In this document: positions 31,814-39,100 of the stretch, piece by piece
How positions within the stretch are numbered: position 1 is the stretch's first letter
Layout of the letters: every line of letters starts with the position of its first letter
Source: a virus
Direction: 5' to 3' (one strand)
DNA: 42,028 bases
IMG/VR virus record: IMGVR_UViG_3300025072_000013
Coordinates: 1-42,028 of that record
Translations under genes and position numbers: made by a program
Notes under the pieces: model-generated
Told to the model about the DNA's origin: nothing
The model's input: only the letters and a program-made list of their open reading frames with translations
Databases searched by the model: none

Positions 31814-33853
31814 ATGCCTAAGTTACTTGACGCTGCATTAGCATATGCAGCAAGGGGCATGAGTGTTATACCACTCAAGCCCCAAGACAAACGACCTCTG
31901 CTTACAAGTTGGAAGGACTACCAGAGCAAGCGCATGGGAGTGGGGGACATGCGCGGGTTCTGGAAAGAACAGCCCGATGCCAACATAGGTCTAGTCACAG
32001 GTGCGATCTCAGGTATGACAGTTGTTGATGTGGATGGTGACGAAGGAGTAAAGTCCTTGCAGGATGCAGGCATCCTGTTGCCAGAGACATACACGGTGGA
32101 AACCCCGAAGGGTTTCCACTACTACTACAAGTACAACAACCTGTTCAAAACAGGTGCTGGGTTTCTTAAGAACGTTGACGTTCGCAACGATAAGGGTTAC
32201 GTGGTTGCGCCTCCGAGTGAGGTAGACAGCACTGCGTACTCTGTTATCGCTGATAACGGCGGTGAGTTTGCGGAGTTCGGTGTTGTACCAGAGCAATTCT
32301 TGAGTAGCAAGAAGGGCGTAGTGTCCGACGACGGGATGATTAGCCAGCCTAACAGCAACGCTATGGAACCGTGGATTGCTCAGGCGATTACGAACGGTGC
32401 GCCCGAAGGACAGCGTGACGAGACTGCGATTAGGTTGGCAGGATACTTCTGGTCAAGAGGTGTACCCGAAGACATAATCAAGGCAACTGTTACACAGTTC
32501 GCTAACAACTGTACCCCACCCATGTCAGCGCAAGATGTGGCAAGGATTGTTCGGTCAGCTACAGGCTACGAGCAGACAAAGGTGCGTAACTTTACAGAGG
32601 GAAAGATTCCTGACCCGCTATGTAAAATCTCACCTGTCGGTGACGTAGAGATTGTATGGCCTGACAACGGGGTTACGATAGCGTTCAACCAGATATACAA
32701 GACGAAGGAACGTCTTGCATGTCAGATACAAGTCAGCACCTACAACAGTGGTGTGTTGCTTGGGCCTGTTGCGTTTGACATGGTGTCCATGAGCAGACGC
32801 AAGGAAGCAGTGATGATGCTGAAGGACAGGCAAGCCGAGGATTGGTCGGCAATCCTTGATGTAGCTTGCAGGATTGCAAGGGATGCGCAAGAAGATACGT
32901 CTGATTTCGTTGACCTACGTGAAGGCACCGCACAAAAGAGCGTTAGCCCTTGGCTAATAGATAACTTCCTTGCCGAAGGCAAGCCAACCATCATCTATGG
33001 AGATGGTGGTACAGGTAAGTCCATGATGGGCATAGCTACAGCTATGGCAATAGCCGCGTCGATTGAAGTGGTTGAAGGATTAAAACCTAACACCACTGGC
33101 AACGTCTTGTACCTTGATTGGGAAACAGACGACCAAGAAATCAAAACGCGAATGGACTGGATCGTTAAGGGCATCAACCAGAGAGGGCTTTACAGCTACG
33201 AGATGGATCGCTGGGATTTCCCGGTGGAATACATGCGCTGTACGGCTCCGCTAGTGTCCTTGCAACCGAAGATAAGCAAGAAGATAGAGGAGATGGGTTG
33301 CCCCTTGGTGATCGTTGACTCTCTTGTACCTTCGCTTGACGGTGACGCTAACGATAGCATCACTGCCACACGGCTAATGAATACGCTTCGGTCGTTTGGC
33401 ACAGCTTCACTCATCATCAGCCACGTTAGCAAAGAGGGCAAGATGTTCGGCTCTCAGTTCTGGAAGAACATGGCACGGAATGTGTGGAGAGTAGAGAAAC
33501 AACAGGACTTAGGGCAGGCGTACTTAGACCTGTCTATGGTTCAAGAGAAATCCAATAACTCAGGCTTATCTAAACCAGTAGGGATACGGATGAGCATTGA
33601 GAACGAGACCGCGTCGTTTAAGAAGTTGGCAATCGCTGATCTTAATGCGACACTGGCTAAGTCAATACCTATCAAGACTCGCATCATAGATGAGTTGAGA
33701 ACAGGTGCAGCCCAAACAGTTAAAGACCTATCTGACACGTTACAGGAGACCCCATCAGCAGTGAGCATGGCCCTAACGCGTGGCAAGGGAACAACATTCG
33801 TTGAGATAACTGATGCAGCAGGGAAAAAGACTTGGGGCTTATTGGTTAAGTAG
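31814..33853 (+). CDS. Primase-polymerase/helicase replication protein
   Basis: A 679-residue two-domain protein. Residues 1-170 match the bifunctional primase/polymerase N-terminal domain: the start AYAARGMSVIPL, the metal site VVDVDGDEG (70-78) and TPKGFHYYYK with H102. Residues 390-600 are a RecA/RepA-like helicase ATPase with Walker A GDGGTGKS (396-403), LYLDWETDD, and LVIVDSLVPSL as Walker B, followed by SLIISHVSK. A short C-terminal helix-turn-helix-like segment (QTVKDLSDTLQETPSAVSMAL) may bind DNA. It probably initiates replication and unwinds and primes the genome. The start directly follows the previous stop, with GGAGG upstream. Confidence 0.88.
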   Translation: MPKLLDAALAYAARGMSVIPLKPQDKRPLLTSWKDYQSKRMGVGDMRGFWKEQPDANIGLVTGAISGMTVVDVDGDEGVKSLQDAGILLPETYTVETPKGFHYYYKYNNLFKTGAGFLKNVDVRNDKGYVVAPPSEVDSTAYSVIADNGGEFAEFGVVPEQFLSSKKGVVSDDGMISQPNSNAMEPWIAQAITNGAPEGQRDETAIRLAGYFWSRGVPEDIIKATVTQFANNCTPPMSAQDVARIVRSATGYEQTKVRNFTEGKIPDPLCKISPVGDVEIVWPDNGVTIAFNQIYKTKERLACQIQVSTYNSGVLLGPVAFDMVSMSRRKEAVMMLKDRQAEDWSAILDVACRIARDAQEDTSDFVDLREGTAQKSVSPWLIDNFLAEGKPTIIYGDGGTGKSMMGIATAMAIAASIEVVEGLKPNTTGNVLYLDWETDDQEIKTRMDWIVKGINQRGLYSYEMDRWDFPVEYMRCTAPLVSLQPKISKKIEEMGCPLVIVDSLVPSLDGDANDSITATRLMNTLRSFGTASLIISHVSKEGKMFGSQFWKNMARNVWRVEKQQDLGQAYLDLSMVQEKSNNSGLSKPVGIRMSIENETASFKKLAIADLNATLAKSIPIKTRIIDELRTGAAQTVKDLSDTLQETPSAVSMALTRGKGTTFVEITDAAGKKTWGLLVK

Positions 33854-33858
33854 ACATG

Positions 33859-33901
33859 GGGGATAACAACTCTCTCTCTTAAGAGAGAGTGTTGTTACCC
33901 C
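33859..33901 (+). terminator. Hairpin after the primase-helicase gene
   Basis: GGGG..TAACAAC..CTCTCTCTT pairs with AAGAGAGAG..GTTGTTA..CCCC across one bulge and one mismatch, giving about 20 bp. It lies 6 bases after the stop at 33853 and before the AGGAGT of the next gene. No T-run follows, so processing or partial termination are both possible. Confidence 0.65.
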
Positions 33902-33921
33902 ACTAACAAAAGGAGTGAGAA

Positions 33922-34998
33922 ATGGGTACTAGGAAAGAAGCACTTGGAAAAACAACGAGTGCATTAAAGGAACTAGTCAGCACGCTTGTAGGTTGGCCTT
34001 GGATAAAGAGGCAACCGAAGCAGTTGAACATGTTTGACAGGGAGTATGCCGAGTACGTTCGTACTAATGAGCAGAGGTTCTCAGCTTGGCGACAGGTTAT
34101 GAACGATGTCTCTAAGAAGGTAGCGCATGCTCAGGATGGGATTGCCGAAGTAAGGGAACTCGTAAAAGAACTACAGGTCTCCGACAAATTCGGCAGGGTT
34201 GCAGCTTCAAGCACCGACAAAAAAGTAGAGGCGTTAGAAGCACAGCTTGCCTCACTGCGAACGAACGTGAAAGAAAAGCCAACCTCTGTTGAAGACCACA
34301 CAGAGAAGGCAAGGGAAGCGCGGGCTACGTCCCCAAAGAATGAACCGTCACACGAAGGGATGAGGGTAACACCTGTTGGTGAACGACCTACACACCATCT
34401 CTTGTGGGCAGTACAGGACTCAACCAAGGACGAGATTGTTGAGTACGCAAATTGGGCAAGGGATGCTGGGGAGTTTACGCCGAACGTAGCCACTGCTGAT
34501 AGCCCTATGCTTGGGTGGTCTAACGGGAAACGCTCCCGAATGTTCAGGCACATGATCGACTTGAGGTTGATAAGGGTCACTGATAGGGGCGGTTACGGTG
34601 GGCCAAAGAAGGCTATCTTTATAGGCACCCTGAAGAAGTGGAAGTACACCGTAGTTTCGATTGAAAAGCTTTCTTCTCGCCTGTTTAAGCAGGGTATAGG
34701 CAAGTGGTCTGAACCTGACAGAGAAGAAGCCCCTGTTCGACCAGCAGAAGACCCTTCCCTAGAAGAACTTGAGCAACAAGCCTACGAGTCTGACGATCCA
34801 GACTTGGCTGAAGAACTGTACGACCGTGCTGTCGAGTTAGACAACCAAGCAAATGGGGTTGTCACTGTGCTGGAAGAGTACAAGGACGAAGGCGCAGAAC
34901 AGAAACCCTATCATGTCGGTGCGACCAAGACTGATCTCGGTGATGACTGGTCTGCCAAGTACAGAGATGACAGGCGCGGAAACAGGGAGCATTCCTAA
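33922..34998 (+). CDS. Hypothetical protein with coiled coil and winged-helix-like region
   Basis: A 358-residue protein after AAAAGGAGT. Residues 1-115 are basic then coiled coil (NDVSKKVAHAQDGIAEVRELVKE; VEALEAQLASLRTN); about 160-245 contains helices followed by LIRVTDRGGYGGPKKAIFIG, a wing-like hairpin; the last 110 residues are acidic with a repeated EELEQQAYES / EELYDRAVEL pattern. It could act in replication or as a transcription factor, given its place after the primase-helicase. TAATG-coupled to the nuclease gene. The family is not recognised. Confidence 0.55.
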   Translation: MGTRKEALGKTTSALKELVSTLVGWPWIKRQPKQLNMFDREYAEYVRTNEQRFSAWRQVMNDVSKKVAHAQDGIAEVRELVKELQVSDKFGRVAASSTDKKVEALEAQLASLRTNVKEKPTSVEDHTEKAREARATSPKNEPSHEGMRVTPVGERPTHHLLWAVQDSTKDEIVEYANWARDAGEFTPNVATADSPMLGWSNGKRSRMFRHMIDLRLIRVTDRGGYGGPKKAIFIGTLKKWKYTVVSIEKLSSRLFKQGIGKWSEPDREEAPVRPAEDPSLEELEQQAYESDDPDLAEELYDRAVELDNQANGVVTVLEEYKDEGAEQKPYHVGATKTDLGDDWSAKYRDDRRGNREHS

Positions 34999-35327
34999 TG
35001 ACAGCTAGAGCAACATGGAAGGCATCCGAGCGACGCATAGCAGCGATACTCGGCGGTGAACGTGTGCCAGTGACGGGGCGAGAGCGTGGCTCTGCCCCTG
35101 ATGTGGAGCATGAGGTGTTTGCAATCGAACACAAGTACGGTAAAGTTCTGTCGTCACGTTTTCAAACAGCGATTGAGCAAGCGCAAGCAGCAGCGGAAGG
35201 GACTGACAAGCTGCCACTTGTTACGTTTGAACATGCTAGGGGTGGAAACGTTGGCAACATCATCGGGGTCGCCATGCTCATGGATGACTTCGTAAAGCTG
35301 ATACTTAAGCTGGAAGAGGACAGCTAG
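34998..35327 (+). CDS. PD-(D/E)XK nuclease, possibly Holliday-junction resolvase
   Basis: A 109-residue protein. APDV with D35 and FAIEHKYGK with E44 and K46 give the PD-(D/E)XK active-site spacing, preceded by an N-terminal helix with R/K (WKASERRIAAILGGERVP) that would hold the first acidic residue, and followed by a helix with Gln residues (FQTAIEQAQAAAEG) as in the family. Small proteins of this type in phage replication modules are usually junction resolvases or nucleases resolving replication intermediates. The start overlaps the previous stop. Confidence 0.7.
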   Translation: MTARATWKASERRIAAILGGERVPVTGRERGSAPDVEHEVFAIEHKYGKVLSSRFQTAIEQAQAAAEGTDKLPLVTFEHARGGNVGNIIGVAMLMDDFVKLILKLEEDS

Positions 35328-35328
35328 T

Positions 35329-35445
35329 ATGGGTGAGAAACGCCTGTTTACTAGGCCCAAGTGTGAGTACTTACGTCACATGTTGGGTCGTACTTGGCGG
35401 GTACTGCTTGATATAGCCCGCGAAGTGCCACGCAAGTGGGAGTAA
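35329..35445 (+). CDS. Small basic protein, 38 residues
   Basis: Starts 1 base after the nuclease stop. It is a compact basic sequence (MGEKRLFTRPKCEYLRHMLG and a Trp/Arg-rich end). It is the last gene of the main early operon. No family is recognised; it is supported by tight spacing and clean frame. Confidence 0.5.
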   Translation: MGEKRLFTRPKCEYLRHMLGRTWRVLLDIAREVPRKWE

Positions 35446-35691
35446 AATAGTGTATCTATCCGTTCAGCAAAGGGGTGTTAAACAGAACCGTCCGTGGGCT
35501 TCGTTTCTTAGCCTATGGGTTACGGTGAGGCAGTACCTTCTTGGGATAAGACAGTTGACTACGCTGACTCCTTCTGTCTCAAACACAACAGCTTTAAGTA
35601 GTTAAGGATTAGGGAGTCTTCATATGCCCCCTCTTCGCATGGACTAGGTGTAAGGGTGGTGAGACCCCACTCTCCTATCGCTGAACATTCA
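35446..35691 (+). other. Non-coding stretch upstream of a terminator, possible structured RNA
   Basis: No frame with a start and ribosome site is visible. The stretch has RNA-foldable segments, including CCGTGGGCT (35492-35500) pairing with AGCCTATGG (35510-35518) through two G-U pairs, and GTGG/CCAC near 35657-35671. It ends in the strong hairpin 35692-35720. It may be a 3' UTR or a small phage RNA. Confidence 0.45.
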
Positions 35692-35720
35692 AAGCCCCCG
35701 GTTCTTACGAGCCGGGGGCT
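35692..35720 (+). terminator. Rho-independent terminator
   Basis: AAGCCCCCGGTTC pairs with GAGCCGGGGGCTT (13 bp, one G-U) around TTAC, followed by a T-containing tail (TCTTGTT). It ends the early operon before the VTT-domain gene. Confidence 0.8.
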
Positions 35721-35809
35721 TCTTGTTCCAAACTCGACTGGAGTTTGAATTTGGAACGTCCAATAGGGGACAGTTTCCACGCGTACGGTTTAGAATTATC
35801 TTACTAAAG

Positions 35810-36376
35810 ATGGATGATTCTAACTACCGACAACATTGGTTACACCAACACCAGAAATTCCTAACACGCGTTAGCCCGCTGGCTATAAGCGCAGCCTTCA
35901 TTGCGACAGGGCTAGTGCTATGGGCTACTGGCACATTCAATATCGAAACTGCTGGCTATACCAGCATCTGGTTCCTCGCCTTCATAGGCGCAGCACTGAT
36001 ATTCCTACCAGTCAGTTCCCTAGCAGCAGTCTGCGTAGCCGCGGCTGTTGACTTGAACCCTTTCCTGCTCGCAGTTGTAGCAGCATCAGCAGAGGCTGTC
36101 GGAGAGTTGACAGGCTATCTTGCTGGCATGGGTGGTAAGTCCTTCTTTGAACACAACCGCTTCTACCTGCGATTCAAGAACTTATTCTTAAAATACGCTG
36201 CTCTTACATTATTCTTTGGCAGCATCATTCCTAACCCACTGTTCGACATCATGGGCGTAGCTGCTGGCAGCATACTCTATCCTGTCCGCAAGTTCCTACT
36301 GCTGGTCTTCATCGGCAAGGTGGTTAAGTTCAGTTGGGTTTCGTTAGGCTGCTACTACGGGATGACATGGTTCTAA
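35810..36376 (+). CDS. DedA/VTT-family-like membrane protein
   Basis: A 188-residue membrane protein. Hydrophobic segments lie near residues 22-40, 50-85, 125-150 and 165-185. GELTGYLAGMGGKSFF matches the Gly-rich re-entrant region of the VTT (DedA/SNARE-associated) family, and FFGSIIPNPLFDIMGVAAGSILYP its second conserved loop (YqaA-like Pro-Asn-Pro). Family members are thought to move lipids across membranes. No ribosome site is visible before ATG 35810; a leaderless message or another start is possible. It has its own position after the terminator and converges with tatC. It may be an auxiliary gene affecting the host membrane or lysis. Confidence 0.75.
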   Translation: MDDSNYRQHWLHQHQKFLTRVSPLAISAAFIATGLVLWATGTFNIETAGYTSIWFLAFIGAALIFLPVSSLAAVCVAAAVDLNPFLLAVVAASAEAVGELTGYLAGMGGKSFFEHNRFYLRFKNLFLKYAALTLFFGSIIPNPLFDIMGVAAGSILYPVRKFLLLVFIGKVVKFSWVSLGCYYGMTWF

Positions 36377-36477
36377 CTGCTCTCTAGTCCAAACGCCCCC
36401 CGCCAGACTAAGCCGACGAGGGGCGCAAGAGGGCGGTCGCCCTGAAACCAGAGATAACAGAACGACCAACAAATAAC
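36377..36477. terminator. Convergence region with two hairpins
   Basis: CGCCCC (36394-36399) can pair with GGGGCG (36420-36425), and AGGGCG (36430-36435) with CGCCCT (36438-36443). They lie between the convergent stops of the VTT gene and tatC, and could terminate both transcripts. No T-run on either side. Confidence 0.4.
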
Positions 36478-37338
36478 TTACCACCACCAACCCAGCCCGT
36501 ACTTTACAAGAGTTCGTTCTACTCTGCGAATAAAAGCAAGAGGTCTACGCACAACCCACGCTAGAAGCAGTCGCCCCTTTTGCACCATAGGCAGGTCAGC
36601 AAAGTAGTTGTCACCGTCTGGGTGAGTGAGCCACCCTGCTATCAGTCCTATCTCGTACAACAGGAGCATGGGCAGGGCAACCAAAAATGTGAGCGTCCCG
36701 TCCAGTGACGGAGTAATAAGGGCAGCGAAGATGAACGCTGTCGGAACAATCCACTTGCGTAAGTTCTTGGCTTTTGAGTAAGGAACAAGTCTGAACTTAG
36801 CCAGTAACTGCATAACTACAGGCAACTCAAAGACTATCCCTATCCAGAACAACAGGCTCAATAACAAAGCCATGTAAGAAGTAAGAAGTATTACAGCTTG
36901 GGCAATATCCGCACCAAACGTGAGCAGGAAGTTAAGGCTCACAGGCATCATCACATAGAACACGAATGATGCGCCCAGTGCGAACATCCCAATGGATATC
37001 GCTGAGTATGTTGTTACGAACAGCCAGAAGCGTTGTGGGACAAAGGGCTTGAGCATTGTTAGCGTACCCACGATAAGCACAGGGAACGCCACGAACTGAC
37101 CACCCTTCATGGACAGGCTCAGGGTAGACCCGAACATGTCTTGGGGTGCTGTGAAAACAGGTCGCCCATCAAAAGGCGACAGCATCTCTTCTGCGGGGGC
37201 AAGCAGGAAAGCGAACACCTCTGGGTGCCACCAGAAGGTAGCCCCTGCTCCAATACTCCATGCCAAGATGCACAGGAGTACGGTGTTCCTAAACTGCTGA
37301 CCGAACCTGAACCCCCGCTCGTAAGCGGAGAGAGTCAA
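36478..37338 (-). CDS. tatC: TatC-family protein (twin-arginine translocase subunit)
   Basis: A 286-residue six-helix membrane protein. The C-terminal two thirds follow TatC closely: ISIGMFALGASFVFYVMMP, then SYMALLLSLLFWIGIVFELP with the conserved E of FE-P, then RKWIVPTAFIFAALITPSLD and FLVALPMLLLYEIGL, matching E. coli TatC segments as I recall them. The signal-binding residues are not evident: the N-terminal HLxELRxR is missing (SAYERGFRFGQQFRN instead), and the loop that carries Glu103 in E. coli reads PFVPQRFW. The start is TTG, 3 bases after the stop of a small membrane gene. It is the last gene of the late operon. TatC normally exports folded proteins; a phage role in lysis, envelope change or blocking host Tat is open. 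Confidence 0.85.
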   Translation of the reverse strand: MTLSAYERGFRFGQQFRNTVLLCILAWSIGAGATFWWHPEVFAFLLAPAEEMLSPFDGRPVFTAPQDMFGSTLSLSMKGGQFVAFPVLIVGTLTMLKPFVPQRFWLFVTTYSAISIGMFALGASFVFYVMMPVSLNFLLTFGADIAQAVILLTSYMALLLSLLFWIGIVFELPVVMQLLAKFRLVPYSKAKNLRKWIVPTAFIFAALITPSLDGTLTFLVALPMLLLYEIGLIAGWLTHPDGDNYFADLPMVQKGRLLLAWVVRRPLAFIRRVERTLVKYGLGWWW

Positions 37339-37341
37339 AGG

Positions 37342-37467
37342 CTACGCGCCTTTGTTGGTCTTGTCTTTACTACTCTTGCTATTGCTCAACATTCCGTTGA
37401 TTGCTGTGTAGCCTAGAACAGCTATTGCAATAACGGCGATGCCGATAATGATTGGGTCGTTTGGCAT
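37342..37467 (-). CDS. 41-residue single-span membrane protein upstream of tatC
   Basis: MPNDP, then a hydrophobic helix (IIIGIAVIAIAVLGYTAI), then a charged tail (SNSKSSKDKTNKGA). The topology resembles TatA, which is an N-terminal helix followed by an amphipathic one, but the FG hinge and amphipathic helix are absent. AGAGGG precedes the start. It is separated from tatC by 3 bases, so the two are probably translationally coupled. It could be a TatA substitute, a holin-like protein or a TatC partner. Confidence 0.65.
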   Translation of the reverse strand: MPNDPIIIGIAVIAIAVLGYTAINGMLSNSKSSKDKTNKGA

Positions 37468-37476
37468 GTTGCCCTC

Positions 37477-37581
37477 TTATTTCCTCTTGGTATTCCCGAA
37501 GTTGAGAATACCTAACTTGTTTATTTTACCGAAAACATTTCGGCGGAATCCAGTAATAGAACTGTCGAAGCTACTCATCAT
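37477..37581 (-). CDS. Possible 34-residue basic protein
   Basis: A short frame starting MMSSFDSSITGFRRN and ending NFGNTKRK. It overlaps the end of the upstream membrane-protein gene by 11 bases and ends 9 bases before the next start, so it fills an otherwise empty gap in the operon. Two consecutive ATGs follow AGAGG. Low-information sequence; function unknown. Confidence 0.4.
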   Translation of the reverse strand: MMSSFDSSITGFRRNVFGKINKLGILNFGNTKRK

Positions 37582-37738
37582 CCCTCTTGTATTTATCAGG
37601 GTGAATACCAAGACGAAAGATGAAGCCCTCAACAGTGTTCCCCAATTCAAACTTAGCGATCCTTACAGCTTGAACAACTGTGGCTGCGCCAACAATCGAG
37701 CCGATAAAGTATTTGAACATCCAACTAAGCGGGTGCAT
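37571..37738 (-). CDS. Small membrane protein, 55 residues
   Basis: MHPLSWMFKY precedes a hydrophobic helix (FIGSIVGAATVVQAV), followed by a polar C-terminal part ending in DKYKRDDE. Single-span topology and late position would suit a holin, spanin or virion membrane protein. The start overlaps the previous stop as TAATG. No family match. Confidence 0.55.
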   Translation of the reverse strand: MHPLSWMFKYFIGSIVGAATVVQAVRIAKFELGNTVEGFIFRLGIHPDKYKRDDE

Positions 37739-38028
37739 TAGTCGTCCCTGCGCTTACGACTGAGAAGACCAGAGAAGGCTCCGCTAATCGTGTCCCTTAT
37801 TGTCTGGGATAAAGAACCAACAACTGCCACAGCAGGTTCAACAACTGCGTTTATTACCTCTTGCTTGGCTTGAACACCCTGCTCCTTGAGTTCCTCAATA
37901 GTTAGAGGTGGAGGTGGTGCTACTGTTCTAGCAGGTCGCTTACGTCGTGTGCTTTTTGCAGTCGTAGACTTGGCTTTCGCCCTGCGCTTCGTTGGTTTTT
38001 CTGCTGACTGTTCTGGTTTACTTACCAT
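37738..38028 (-). CDS. Late protein with basic N-terminus and amphipathic C-terminus
   Basis: A 96-residue protein. Residues 1-40 are Lys/Arg/Thr/Pro-rich (RRAKAKSTTAKSTRRKRPARTV), with PPPPLT at the domain boundary; residues 45-90 form a helix with alternating hydrophobic faces (QEVINAVVEPAVAVVGSLSQTI), ending in basic RKRRDD. This could bind DNA or the membrane. GAGGGTAAC lies before the ATG. Function unknown. Confidence 0.55.
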   Translation of the reverse strand: MVSKPEQSAEKPTKRRAKAKSTTAKSTRRKRPARTVAPPPPLTIEELKEQGVQAKQEVINAVVEPAVAVVGSLSQTIRDTISGAFSGLLSRKRRDD

Positions 38029-38038
38029 AGTTACCCTC

Positions 38039-38341
38039 CTAAATGGTTATCGCTAGATAGTTAACGACATCCCCGTTATGACCAAAGTGTACATAAAAAT
38101 CTGCGAGGTCGCCGGGAGCCTCTTTGACATCATGCCTGAAAGTAAACTCTCTGGGCGTACCTTTGGCTAAGACAGGAGCGTTGTTGTTGGCTACCGTGGA
38201 ACCACCAATATAAACATCGCCTTTGTTTTCAGACGGTACTTCTAACAATAGGTACTTAATAGGAGTTGGAACCGTAACGAACTGGATTGGTTCGCGCCCT
38301 TTAGAGGACGCTGTTACTCTTCCGTGAATAATGCCTGCCAT
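38039..38341 (-). CDS. Beta-rich small structural protein
   Basis: A 100-residue protein with beta-strand patterning throughout (GIIHGRVTASSKGREPIQFVTVP; KYLLLEVPSENKGDVYIGGSTV; DFYVHFGHNGDVVNYLAITI). It resembles small beta-barrel head-tail or decoration proteins of phages, but no family is certain. The start is TAATG-coupled to the upstream 38-residue gene. No cysteine and no membrane segment. Probably in the virion. Confidence 0.55.
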   Translation of the reverse strand: MAGIIHGRVTASSKGREPIQFVTVPTPIKYLLLEVPSENKGDVYIGGSTVANNNAPVLAKGTPREFTFRHDVKEAPGDLADFYVHFGHNGDVVNYLAITI

Positions 38342-38457
38342 TAGTATTTCCGTTTACGCTTAGTGGTCATCTTCTTGCCAGTACGCTTTGCTGCTTTCTT
38401 CGCGGCAGCCTTACCCTTGGCAGTATACGCGTAATGACGTTTACCCACTTTCGGCAT
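38341..38457 (-). CDS. 38-residue highly basic protein
   Basis: MPKVGKRHYAYTAKGKAAAK and so on to KRKRKY: about half the residues are Lys or Arg with Ala spacers, as in histone-like or DNA-condensing peptides. It overlaps the upstream gene by 17 bases and is TAATG-coupled to the next. It is likely to bind the packaged DNA or RNA. Such peptides occur in aquatic phage genomes, from memory, without an assigned function. Confidence 0.6.
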   Translation of the reverse strand: MPKVGKRHYAYTAKGKAAAKKAAKRTGKKMTTKRKRKY

Positions 38458-38926
38458 CAGCCTTCTCCTTATTAACAACTGTTACAGGTAGTTCTAACGG
38501 TTGTAGTTCTTCTTCATGTGCAATAGCTCTATTGCGTAGGGTATCAAGAATCGACACGGCAGGTGCAAGTTGTGCGGTAAGTGTAACTTGCGGTGCCCAT
38601 CGCTCGCGTGAAGGCCCGCGTTCCAGCAGCCATGCCTTGGCTCGCCAGTCTGATTCCCTTTGCAGGTCACTTACAAGCTGTACTTCTGCTTTTGAGATTG
38701 CCCGCTCTACATCTTTAGCAAAGCTGGCATATGGCTCAATCGCATCCTTGCCGGGCATCTCACCCTTACCTCTTTGTATCCACCTCATCACTGAACGTTG
38801 GCTTACACCCGCTGCTTGCGCAGAGGTTGTTAGCCAGTTGCCCTCACTCAACTTCTTGATGATGCTTTTGTGTACGGCGGGAGTTAGTGAGGGTGGTCGC
38901 CCACTTAAGTTTGCGGGTAAAGTCAT
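38441..38926 (-). CDS. Probable terminase small subunit
   Basis: A 161-residue protein with an N-terminal helix-turn-helix (GNWLTTSAQAAGVSQRSVMRW) like the homeodomain-type DNA-binding domain of small terminase subunits, and a helical core containing DWRAKAWLLERGPSRERW, a pattern (DxRAAxWLLER..ERW) I associate with terminase small subunits and related DNA-binding proteins. The small subunit recognises packaging sites. It sits far from terL within the late operon, which is unusual. ATGA-coupled to the 54-residue gene upstream. Confidence 0.65.
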   Translation of the reverse strand: MTLPANLSGRPPSLTPAVHKSIIKKLSEGNWLTTSAQAAGVSQRSVMRWIQRGKGEMPGKDAIEPYASFAKDVERAISKAEVQLVSDLQRESDWRAKAWLLERGPSRERWAPQVTLTAQLAPAVSILDTLRNRAIAHEEELQPLELPVTVVNKEKADAESG

Positions 38927-39087
38927 TTGCCCTTTGCCTTCGTAGCTTCCTTCTCGATGTTCTGAGTTAGCTCAGCCCGCCTTCTCGATTCAGCAGCAAT
39001 AAGTAGTAGCTGCTTGAACTGAGGATTTGTAGCCATCACTACATCTACGTCCTGCATTGTTATCGTTATGTTGTTCTCTGTGGTCAT
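38923..39087 (-). CDS. Hypothetical protein, 54 residues
   Basis: A short, mainly helical protein: an acidic N-terminus (MTTENNITITMQDVDVVMAT) is followed by a helix with basic face (LLLIAAESRRRAELTQNIEKE). It overlaps the next start by ATGA. The short regulator-like layout and position before the small-terminase candidate may imply a packaging role. Not recognised. Confidence 0.55.
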   Translation of the reverse strand: MTTENNITITMQDVDVVMATNPQFKQLLLIAAESRRRAELTQNIEKEATKAKGK

Positions 39088-39100
39088 GTTAGTCCTGTCG

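Noticed and set aside
36377-36477. Standard rho-independent terminators at the convergence
   Set aside because: The hairpins are present but no T-run follows on either strand, so only a low-confidence terminator region is reported.
37342-37467. Assigning tatA to the small membrane protein
   Set aside because: It has the single helix and a polar tail, but no FG hinge or amphipathic helix; only context suggests TatA.
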